Source: Platycnemis pennipes
Lineage: Eukaryota > Arthropoda > Insecta > Odonata > Platycnemididae
Reading direction: 5' to 3'
NCBI GenBank assembly: GCA_933228895.1
Contig: OW121852.1
Span: 56,896,872 to 56,960,871 of the forward strand
DNA: 64,000 bases
Shown: positions 54,316-64,000 of the stretch, piece by piece
Layout of the letters: each line of letters opens with the position of its first letter
How positions within the stretch are numbered: position 1 is the stretch's first letter
Notes under the pieces: generated by a model
The model's database searches: none
What the model saw: only the letters and a program-made list of their open reading frames with translations
What the model was told of the DNA's origin: nothing
Program-made: the position numbers and the translations under genes

Positions 54316-57300
54316 TTCGATATTACTTATAATCAAAGAGAATTGGGGTACCGAATTAAGGTAACGGTCAGTAACAAGACAGTTTTTCAAATGAGGGTCG
54401 CAGTCAGCATCTACAGACCCGACGCGGTCAAACTGTGCCCGAAAGCCACTCGCTCGATTCTGGAAAGCCAGCAGTCACCAAGATGACGTGAGAAATGGTT
54501 GCGGAGAAGCGATCATTATTTCAATTACTTAAAGCGCGCGGCGCCTTTTTCACCCCTCTCCAACGGAGCAATAACGGCGACGAGGAGTGTTGCGGGATTG
54601 ATTAGGAGTTGCCGTGGCAACCCATTAGCCGCCAGCTCCGACCGCGTGCCCTGGCCGCCAAGGGGAAGCGGGGACGACGATACGCATCCGGCAGTCACGT
54701 AAATAAGCCGACAAGAGAGGGGAATGGGAGGGGTGGGCGAAGTATGGGGAGACAAATTACCCTCCGTCTGTGCTCCGGTGGATCCCTCGCTCCCCGTTCG
54801 TTGTTCTTCTCTGCCGGCGTGTCTCCTCCGCCTTCATTGTTCCGAGACGATGACGAGGGCGCGCAGTCGTGTCAATGCCATGAAGACCATGGCCCAGAAG
54901 TACTGGTTGGGAGGAGAAAACTAACAACGGAGGGGAGAAAAGGAATTTTTTGATGGCACACAGTGGTCGGGAAACGAGAAACGCTAGAAAAATGCTTTTT
55001 TGCGATATAAGCATGAAACTTCGCGCAACTAATCCCAAACGACTGATAGCTTAGAAATAATACGTCATATTTCATGATTCTCACCTATTAGTTAGATACA
55101 GTGGCTCAAACACGATCAAATTAAAAAAAATCTTGCCTTCATTTTTCTCCAAATATCTTCCAAGTTAGGTTGTTGGTGATGCTGTGGGTGGAGTTTTATG
55201 GACTTAAAAACCATATGACCTATTAAAATGACCATGGTGCCTTTCTTGTTACGTTTAGATAATGTTGAATGCTGTTTTCAGATAAAATTTAAAATTAAGT
55301 GGGAACTAACTGCGGTACGAGGAGGAGAGAAGTAAAGTGACTTATATCAGAGCACTTGTTGCAGACTGATAATGACAGAACTAAAGTTAAATTAACAATC
55401 TGCTTGCAATTCCGAAAAATACAAATGATTTTACTATCATACGTCCGGCATTCGAATCCGCGCACCTAGAGCTGTAAATATCGTGACTAGCTTACATTGT
55501 TCAGGTGACATGGACTCTAAAGCTTCGAATTAGGCGTGCGCGTTGCCACTAATCTTCGTAGAATCTATATTGCAAAAAAATGCGAGATTATTGCAGCAAA
55601 CGAGCGGAAACGTGCACGTGTAATCGCGTTCAAGTTATTTTTCATATCTCAAAGATAGTTATTTTGGACCAGTTCTTTTCGATTTCCAAATACCACGGTG
55701 TGACGGTTCCAAAAATTAAGATCCCGCACATTTCAACAATACACCATCTCATTGAGAAGAAGTAAATGTTGCTCTACTAAGGAAAAACATCAGCTGAAAT
55801 TTATTTAGACTTTAGATCCGTACTCGAAATCAATGGATCAGCCCTGAATATGATGGACGACCCGGGCATTGAAATGTCGGCAGCATTGGAAAACCTGGTC
55901 CGGAGAAAATACTAAGTAACCGTAACAAGCAGTTCTTATACCAATAAAAGGCTGGTAGAAGTGATCTAGAGGAAGTCAAATTAAAAAACCTCATTTGAAT
56001 AGGAGAAGGTGCGTTCGCGCACATGCACGACATTAATCATAAATTATAGTAAAAACCAAAGGATACCAGCAAACTATCGTAATGTGAGACGTACCTCCAG
56101 CAACAACAATGGAGAGAGAGTATTAAAAAAATACAAGCTGAACGTACTTCCCACTGAAAGGTTTATGCCGCTAAGTTGGACAAGTTGGACAAGTTGTACC
56201 AGAGGAATGCAATTTTAGCAGAAGCTAGCATTTCATGAAATACTACAAGCATAGTGAAGGCAATGCGTTATCTATTATTTTCAACGGATACTAAGTAATT
56301 GAATTTGCCTTCGAATCATGTTCCCAGTGCCAAATAGACCATATCGGCGTGAAACGCTGATAGATTCGCCCAATAAATCATTAGTGAGGCACCGGAAGGG
56401 ATAGGAGTCACGCATCCCCATTTTCAACCCAAAGTTTGCCTCCTGAAAGATAAGGTGGGGTTCACCTCGTACTCATCCCCAAAGCCCAAATGGAATTCGC
56501 GTATCTCCGGTGGGGAGATCCCCTTACAAAACCACCACCTACGGCTTCCAGTGATGTTCAGATATCCTGAAATTCACACCACTTGGATTTTAGCTGAGCA
56601 TCTGAGGAGGTATATACTGGAATATTTACCAAGATCACAATCTTTGTAGTGAGGGTTCCATCGCATTCGCTAGGTTTTTCACGACATCAGGACCACGCAT
56701 TTGCCCTCGCTGCTCTTCAACTCTTCAATAAGTAATCCAAGTAGAAATTCAAGCGTTGAACAATATGCAATAAATAAATTGCGAACAATGATCGTCAGAG
56801 CAAGTTCGTTTAATAGATAACAAAGAATTAGGTACCCTACAGATTCACGTCTAATGTAGGTGATATGGGAGGAAATGGTACTCATGAGAAAACGTTACTA
56901 AGGAAATTTTGTATATAAAAGTAGGAGAGAAGGAACTATAACATACTGTATGATAAAGTTACTCGATAGCATTCTGGACTCATTTGGGCGTAGTAATGAG
57001 GGCTAGAGGCGGAGAATTTCGTACGTAAAATAGGCGTCATCTACCAGAAAAGAACACATGACGAGACCTATAAGAAAGGGACCGAAAATTGTCAGAAAAC
57101 ATCTGAACATGCACCGTGGTATTATATGAATCCGATAACTAGATCCTGGGTAAATAGGAGGGAAATTAATTGCAAATTTTTGATGCAATGGTTTGAGGAA
57201 TCATGGTGAATCATCATAGGCAAAAAAGAGAAGAAACAATAGTGTGATTGGGAAAAGAAGGAAAGTACTTCAGAGAATGAGAGCGGATTTTCCTCCTTTT

Positions 57301-58547
57301 CTACTCTCCTCTCCTCTTTTATTTACAATTAGTAGGCGGATTAAACAAATACATAGGGAATTTGGAAAGATAGAACAGGAGGTGGAATGTTAAGATATCA
57401 AGAAGGAGGGATGAAAGTGAAAGACATTTAAGATGGTATGAATGAGATGAAGATTATGCTTACCTGAAAATAATTATCTGGTTAGAAAGAGGAATGCAAG
57501 GTAAGTTGGGATAAGCAATGCAGAGTAGAAATATTGCATCTCAACCTACCCCAAATCCATTACAATACATAGCGAGAGCCCTGACTGCAAACCCTGATCA
57601 TCAAGGATTCGTTCGCGTGACAGAAAGCCAAGTATACGCAAGGAATATAATGATCACGCTGCAGAATCCTTTATCGTCAGCTCTGCGAGCGAAACAACCC
57701 CACCACCTGAGCCGAAAGAGAAGCACAAAAAAGGATGAAAACCGGAATCACTCAAGATGAAACTAACGCACACAGTTCCCTACTCTGAAACCATTCCATC
57801 GATGATCTTTGAAACATTAGAGAGTCCGCATTAACCGCCACGCCGCAAACAATCGTGTCATCATCACCCCCGACGAGGAGAGGTAGGGGTACGGAGACAC
57901 TAATGGGAAACTAAATGACGATAGTCTTACAATTTCGTTACCTTCCCACTCCTGATGCTCATCCGAGATGCATGGGACTAGGGGGCAGTCCCGACAATAA
58001 TTATCCCGTCAGCGAGGAAAATGAATGGCGCAATATCGTGTCGAATGATCGCACTTCCCCATCGGCGTCGACGGGAGGGTGGGGTTTGAGGGGATTGAAC
58101 GGAAGTCGTCTCACTCCCGTGATGGCCGCGCAAATATCACGAAATTACGAATTGGAAACCAGGAGGCAGCGGAAGGTTAATGCCCTTCTTTGCAATTGCA
58201 TCCAAGAGCTCTTAAGGACGCTGGATCGTTAAAAAAATTCCTATCCTCAACTTTTTAAAGGGTGTTCAACCATGGTGATGTAGCTCCATTTTGAACTGAT
58301 GTGGATATTTTAAGCTCTGAAATCAATATTTTTATCGGACATCGAGACAATTTTTGAAGGCAATTCGAGGCTTAATTTGGAAGAAAAACGTTCCAGTACG
58401 CGTTGTATAAAATAAAAACAAAGTGATATTCTTATCATCACGCCGCTATTTGCTCTTTACAACACGATTACAGGCTTCCACGGACCTTAATCGCATGTGA
58501 TACCTTCAGAAGAGTCATATTTACGTAAACCGACAAACTGGTAAGGC
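54316..58547. other. Unassigned DNA with GC-rich islands
   Basis: A strong GC/CpG island at about 54.53-54.95 kb and another at 57.85-58.2 kb have frames on both strands without motifs. A 9-bp unit aagttggac is repeated about three times near 56173-56199. No gene supported. Confidence 0.35.
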
Positions 58548-58920
58548 CATTCCCGAGGCTGGAATCGAACCTGTGACCTTTGCATTGTCAGACGGCAAGT
58601 AGTGTCGGGGTTATAGAGCCTGGCAGCCTTCCGACTATGCGGGTAGTTAGTTATGAACAGAATTTCAGTTGCGGAAGAATGGAGGGAAACTTAGCATCGG
58701 AGGCATCAGGCTACTCTTAACGAAAGGCTCCAACGGGTCCACTGATTCCGACTCCGCCGCACAGAATGTTTCACTTCAAGTGTACTCCATATAGCACTCA
58801 AACAAGCATCAGAACTCCACTTAAAAGCCCTAGCAACGGCTGGAATTTGAACCCCTGCGCATGGGGGGGGGGGCACTATCTAGACCACAACAAAAACCTG
58901 AACCCCCCTAACTTACAGTA
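58548..58920 (-). repeat. Two adjacent tRNA-derived SINEs (minus), one of family A
   Basis: The distal unit (about 58650-58915) has a B box at 58842-58853 (ggttcaaattcc on the minus strand) and family A body blocks: atatggagtacacttgaag, gtggacccgttggagccttt, then cgttaagagtagcctgatg. The second head (about 58548-58645) has its own B box (ggttcgattcc at 58561-58571) and a shorter body. An 11-G run at 58863-58873 sits in the family A head. Confidence 0.65.
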
Positions 58921-60044
58921 TACTTAGAGGAAAAACGTAATCCGTCCATGCGGACAGAGCTCAACTACCTCGCTTCACCTTTCTCAGAAATCATGACTGA
59001 AATTACTTGCTCATAGAGGCCGAGGATAGACCTTACGTGGGAAAAGTACAGGCAAATTTTTCAATCTGTAGTGAAATCACTTTTTTCGCAAAATTCGAAA
59101 AAGGTGCATATTTTATCATGACGTAAATGGTGGCAAAAAACTGGCACTAATCTTTATCGGTTTACAGCGTAAATATTGCCAGGACTACAAAGGGAACGGG
59201 AGGTGAAATTGAAGTGGTGCACCGTCGGATTAGATCCCATCCTTGGCGTTGAGAAAAGCAATTAAACAAGAGCATACTCCTCTACTATAAATGAATCTTA
59301 TGGCTTAGGCATGATGAAGGTAAAGTGTTATTTCTTATAAACCAATATACACGCATGTCTGAATGAGCGATCATCGCGAGGGATTTAGCCTCATGCAGTT
59401 TAGGGCCAACTTCCTTTAAATATTCCACCCAACCACGCGCAAACGTATACCGCCACCCTCTCCCACATCCAAACACCATATTGGAAACTCGTGAGAGATA
59501 GAGGGTGAGGGAGTTCAGCCATCCGTGCAAATGAAAATTTCCCGCTCCCCAAACCCAACCTCCCCTTCCCGAAAATTCCCGCAAGGCTCACCCGCGGGAG
59601 ATATCTTGAGTACTTCCTAGGAAGCCCTGCTCTCATTCGTGACATGCGATGCACGTCAGCCATGTTCGCCTCGACACGAAATGCGGAGGCAGATCGCTAA
59701 AACCCAACGTCGAGCGTCGAGCATTAAGGGAGCATTTACCTACAACGATATCTCCGCCAGACGCCATTCGAGTCGAGAACAAAGAGCAATTGGCCAGGAG
59801 TCGCTCAAAACTACTTTTAGAATGCGGGAAGAGCGTGGCAAGTCTCTTTCATTCTTCTTCCATATTTTCTAGAGGTCTCTCATTTAAAATCAATTACAGT
59901 GTGGAACTTGAGTAACTCGTACTTCTATATTTCGATATAGTCTCTAAATCGAATATTTTGCTTGATCCCCAACATTTTGTTTGTAAAAAATGTTGACAAA
60001 CCGTAGGTAATTTGAACTTCATTTTGGTTAACTTCCAGGATTGA
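58921..60044. other. Unassigned DNA with GC-rich patch at 59.4-59.8 kb
   Basis: Short opposing frames in the GC-rich patch; nothing recognisable. Confidence 0.35.
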
Positions 60045-61112
60045 GATCTAGCCGCGAATACCTAACCTTATGAGTAATAGGAGCTGCACCATCATATTTT
60101 AAGAATTTTACGAAATTACCATTCTCCCTCACTTTTCTTACGGCCGTTGTACACGGTACAATTACTTGTACAAGACATTGTACTATAAATTGAACGGAGA
60201 GATTTGGCCAAGAAATTGTACAAGAAGTTGGTTGACGGTCGTACATTTTCATGCAATTTGTACGCCAACAACATGCGCAGATATCGTTTACTGTCGAACA
60301 GATGAATTGCGATATCCGATAACGATAGTATTTTGAAAATACTGCCACAGTAACTGGGTTACAATGATTTGTAAATTACATTGATCCTAGCATTAATAAA
60401 ATGAAATTATACGGTTGGTCACTTGCACTCTTATATCGCCTCATGAAACCCATCATTTATCCTCCAAACATCATGTTTATGCTTGTTGCTAATATTTCCT
60501 TTTTGGTTCAATAAAGTCAACTTTATTTCATTGAGGTTTAATGTTTGCCAGTGTGTCCAACTCATCTTTTGAGAAATAGAACACTTCCAACGCGTCCGAC
60601 GAATATTAAAATATGGAAGCAATAAAAAACGTCAAAATGTGGAAGCAACAAAGAATATTATGATACACACCACAAAAATGGAATTTTGCCACGCTAATAC
60701 GAATAAAAGTGATCGCAAACACAGAACACCAACCTTACGAATACTAAACGAACGCATCACTACCGTCACATGTCATGCGCAGAAGCTACGGAGTGGATCT
60801 TTGACGGTTTCATCCAATAATTTAGAGCATGATTTAAGTGTACGAACACCTCGTACAAGATACAATTCGCGCATTGAACAAGTTCTTGTACAAGAAATTG
60901 TACCGTGTACAACGGCCTTCAGAACCATTCCTAAGGATATCTAGTAAATCTCTATCACTACTCAAAAACGCAATAATTCAAATACTTAATCACGTCTTTT
61001 CTAAAATTCAAGCATTGCGATCTAGCCGTGAATACCTTAGCGGATTCACCCGATGGAATGCACAATAGCATAATTTCCGCTAAGGAAACAATCCACCTCG
61101 ACCAGGTTTTTG
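60045..61112 (-). repeat. SINE-like dispersed repeat, family C, split by an inverted-repeat element
   Basis: On the plus strand the blocks gagctgcaccatcatatttt (60080-60099) and, after the insert, aaggatatctagtaaat and cacgtcttttctaaaattca, then gatctagccgtgaatacc, repeat the order at 53.24-53.5 kb. The right edge (ccacctcgaccagg) matches the post-B-box string of the family. A second short piece (gatctagccgcgaatacc, 60046-60063) lies just upstream, suggesting a local duplication or a second copy. Confidence 0.6.
60138..60920. mobile_element. 777-bp non-autonomous inverted-repeat element
   Basis: The ends at 60141 and 60917 share a TIR of about 30 bp: ggccgttgtacacggtacaa on both, then ttacttgtacaagacattg against tttcttgtacaagaacttg. 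Subterminal cttgtacaag palindromes recur. Adjacent trinucleotides are TTA (left) and TTC (right), so a 3-bp duplication is possible but imperfect. The interior has no transposase. It interrupts a dispersed repeat whose related uninterrupted copy lies at 53.3 kb. Confidence 0.8.
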
Positions 61113-61290
61113 ATGGCCCTTTGAGGTTTTAATCATCCAAGTTCGACTGTAACTTCAAAACCACTCACGTGTTTGCTTAATATAAGAAAATTTAGGACAT
61201 TTTACCGAGACCGATGTTGATTGCCGATTTTATTCAAAAATAGGTAAGTAAACGCAAATGATTAATGCGTCATAGTATGAATACTGGAAG

Positions 61291-61465
61291 GGGCAAGGGT
61301 CTAGTCACGCTGAAACACCGGTTCCCATCATATCACGGAAGTAGAGCAACATTGGGCCCGGGCGGGTGACCCTTCTCCATACCTATACCGCTGTGCTCTT
61401 GTACCCTGTCTGCAAGTGGCGGGCATGTAAAACGTAGGTTTACACAATGGATTCAATGGAGAAAT
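61291..61465 (+). repeat. 5S rRNA-derived SINE, second copy
   Basis: It starts gggcaagggtctagtcacgc, then accggttcccatcatatcac, ggaagtagagcaacattggg, and cgggcgggtgaccc, in the order of animal 5S rRNA. The body carries ccctgtctgcaagtg, shared with the minus-strand copy at 28510-28715, then gtaggtttacacaatgg (gtgggttggcacaatgc there). Divergence from true 5S and the shared unique body show a retroposed family and not a 5S gene. TSD not identified. Confidence 0.75.
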
Positions 61466-63708
61466 TTTGGTTTGAAAACCGATCGAAATAAGATCACCAA
61501 AAACCTTCGACAAATTATTTTCTTCGCCTTTGGACGAAAACGCCCCCTTGCTAAGGGTTCATCATCAAAGAGTTCATCATTGAATAGTTGTAACATGTAA
61601 CTGATGAGAGAAAACGTACTATTTAAAAAATGATAAACGGTGCATAGCCATTGTACTACCAGCTTGAACATTTTTCTTCCACGAACCTTAACTCCATCGT
61701 TTTATTTCGAAGGTTTACTACCAGAAAAATGTATTACACTATATTATGGCCGGGGAGCTACCACCCCGTGCCACAATTTTCTGGTGGACAGCAAGGTATC
61801 ACGCAGATTTATAGCACTTTCCTTCGAATAAAATACAACGACCTACAATATTTACTGCAAACACTGACGTATATATACCCAAAAATATAGTTCACAATTC
61901 TTACGTACGGGCAGCTCATTTGGAAGTCGAGGACATTCACTGCGACTATGTTTCCCAATTCTATTGGATGGCAGCGGTATTCTACCTAATTAGCATAACT
62001 AGATTAAGCTTAACGATGGTATGCGGGGGACAGTAGCTTTCCCCATTTTTCCACGGTAATGTAATGTAACCAATAAGCATTGGAGTTGAAGTTTTAACAT
62101 TGAAATTCAGGGAAAATATACTGGAATCGACCATTGGCCAGAAATCTCGAAAAAAAACAACAAAATGGTACCTATTAATCCAGTATTTCCCATCAGAGCC
62201 ATGTTTCTACAAAAAAGGATTTACGGAGACAGGAGGGATGAGAATGATGTATGTGTCAGGATTATGAATGCATTACAGGGACGGCAATGGTGCATATGCC
62301 GACAAATTTAAAATTATCGAACGAAGGATTATTGAGGAAGGCATGCCTCTATCACGGAATGGATATTCTCAGAAGAAAACAGCTATACTGTTTTTAATAC
62401 ATGAGCACAAAAAGCAGCATGAGAACGAGGGCATGACAGGCTTTCGCGCTGGAAATGAAATAACTCAGTAAATTTTGACTCGGTGTTCCTCACTACACAA
62501 GATTCGTGGTACGGAAGAGCTAAGAAAAAATATCTACAATACCGAACACAAAATCAACCAGAATTACGAAAACAATTAAATATTAAATAACATCGATAAT
62601 GACCCGTACATTTTTAACGGAGGAATTTATAAATTACAGCCAATGAATGTCCAATGAAGGCCAATGAGCCACCCTAAAGGTCGTTCTTCACGAAACTATA
62701 AAGCTCACAACTTTAAGCAGCGTCAAATCGTGGAAACTGCGAAGACTCATGCATGTTAATAGCACATATTCTCTGTGAATTCCACCATGCACTTGTGAAT
62801 TTTGCAAGCATTTTTTAGCTTTGCATGCTCTGAAAAAAAAACCACTGTTTTCATCAATTAAACTGAATTTTTGTGCTTACTACTGAATGGTAGTGGATAG
62901 GGTGGGTGTAACCGGTGTAACGATACCTTTAATTTTCAACTGCCTAAATAATGCATTGCGTCCTGTACTAGTTTCAGGTCTATTTTACACAATTCTGACC
63001 TTTCGTGCAGTCAATTGGTGGAAGAGATACACAGTGAATATTTCACCGCGTGGAGCAACAAATTGCTGATGACGCATGATCAGTAGAGGGGCTTGTCTTC
63101 TTTTATTCAGGGAATTTTCTCTTCTTTCTTGCTTAACCGCTGCAATTTCTAATGGTTTTTTTTAAGCGCCAAGCGAATAAGTGATAATCCAGTGAGCCGC
63201 TGTCATTTATAAGCAATGAGGGACAGAAAGAAGAATATCTTTTGAAAGAGCGAATAAGGAGCCAAAAAAATGCTCGTACACTGTCTTGGGGAGACAAGTG
63301 ATCGAAAAATCATCCAAAGCAATAGTTACGATTAAGTAGCCACGGGTGCTATGCCGCCTCGATAAAGTGGACAGAGCAAACTCGTATACCTACTCAATAA
63401 ATTTGTAAGGTAAGACAAAGATTCATTTTTTCTATCGATTAAAGTTATAATAATTTCAAAGAAGCTCGGCATAAAACAAATTTAATTAAACTTCAATATA
63501 ACGCTCCAAACCATGCTCCAATACCATGATATTTTTGTTAAACAAATTACGAGATTGCATTCTATGGCCGTTTCCATTTTCGCCATATTTTATTTAGCAA
63601 GCGTAGTCCTCATCTAATTTACCCTGAGGCAGTCATGTAACTCCTCCTAAAATTGGCGAATCCCAGCCACAAACGTATTTTCAGGACCTACGAAAATTTA
63701 TCCTTTAT
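61466..63708. other. Unassigned DNA
   Basis: Short open frames without motifs; no terminal repeats or RNA genes supported. Confidence 0.4.
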
Positions 63709-63970
63709 AACGAACCTTAAAAGTGGAGCCTAGTGGGTAGAGCGCTTGGCTACTGATCGAAGGGTCCCGGGTTCAAATCCGGGTGAAGCCTTTGGACGCC
63801 CCCGATCGAAAAATACTCGGTGTGCGAGGTGGCCCAGGGAAAGGAACTGGCCCCCTTACCCTGAATGTGTGAAATTCACGCGCCTGTGGCTTATTCCGGG
63901 GTGAGCTCTACCCCCACCTATCAAAACCAACCTTCGGGTTTAATCACTGAGTGAGAGTGAACGAACCTTA
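63709..63970 (+). repeat. tRNA-derived SINE, family B, with 11-bp TSD
   Basis: The insert 63720-63959 (240 bp) has exact flanks aacgaacctta at 63709-63719 and 63960-63970. The head shows an A box (tagtgggtagagcg), a B box (ggttcaaatcc) and a perfect T-arm stem (cccgg/ccgggt). A ~165-bp unique body follows, including ggtggcccagggaaaggaac and attccggggtgagctctacc. The exact TSD implies a recent insertion. No other copy of this body was seen in the window. Confidence 0.88.
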
Positions 63971-64000
63971 TACATATAATCCTTTATATCAAAGGTAAAA

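Noticed and set aside
56173..56199. Three copies of aagttggac as a CRISPR-like or regulatory array
   Set aside because: Units are only 9 bp and contiguous with no spacers; a trivial tandem repeat. No CRISPR array is present anywhere in the window.
57001..57045. Sequence ggcggagaatttcgtacg as a second Harbinger-like end
   Set aside because: Resemblance to the 43.2 kb TIR is partial and no opposite end or TSD was found.
63720..63800. Candidate functional tRNA gene
   Set aside because: It is the head of a 240-bp unit bounded by an exact 11-bp TSD, so it is a SINE.

Overview
The window looks like intergenic chromosomal DNA from an animal, most likely an arthropod and probably an insect. Non-LTR retrotransposon relics, small inverted-repeat DNA elements and tRNA- or 5S-derived SINEs are scattered through AT-rich DNA. 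There is no dense operon-like coding, and I found no exon I can assign to a host protein. The only long intact reading frame (978 codons, minus strand, 21147-24083) belongs to an RTE-like retrotransposon. The species cannot be named from what is visible.

Layout. 0-10 kb: a tRNA-SINE, 3' fragments of the RTE-like family on both strands (1.15, 3.4, 5.4, 5.7 and 9.6 kb), the 3' part of a Jockey-like element (6.7-7.7 kb) and a perfect 43-bp-arm hairpin (8.7 kb). 10-20 kb: a decayed Jockey/CR1-like element (11.8-14.4 kb) split by a 531-bp inverted-repeat element, plus more SINEs. 19.8-24.6 kb: a truncated and then a full-length RTE-like element, each with target-site duplications (TSDs). 25-30 kb: SINEs and three further RTE-like tails, one carrying a 5S rRNA-derived SINE. 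30-37.8 kb: little recognisable apart from a 79-bp-arm hairpin (34.3 kb) and GC-rich patches. 37.8-39.4 kb: a Mutator/foldback-like element whose terminal inverted repeats are made of short tandem units, with a 9-bp TSD, carrying a retrotransposon copy broken into opposed halves. 40-42.3 kb: a decayed non-LTR element with ORF1 and ORF2 remains. 43.2-45.2 kb: a PIF/Harbinger-like element with a CAG TSD and a transposase remnant. 45-64 kb: more RTE tails, SINEs, a second 5S-derived SINE (61.3 kb), a 777-bp inverted-repeat element (60.1 kb) and a tRNA-SINE with an 11-bp TSD (63.7 kb).

How the parts relate. The RTE-like element at 21-24 kb has an intact endonuclease-RT frame, so its family is a plausible source of the machinery that made the truncated copies. 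The SINEs probably borrowed machinery from some LINE family, but no LINE/SINE tail pairing is proven here. The DNA elements seem non-autonomous. The most unusual structures are the tandem-repeat-TIR element with its nested twin-primed retrocopy, the 5S-derived SINE family, and two long hairpins with offset direct repeats.

Limits. All homology calls come from reading motifs by eye, with no database search. Edges of decayed elements are good to tens of bases at best. TSD-defined edges are exact.
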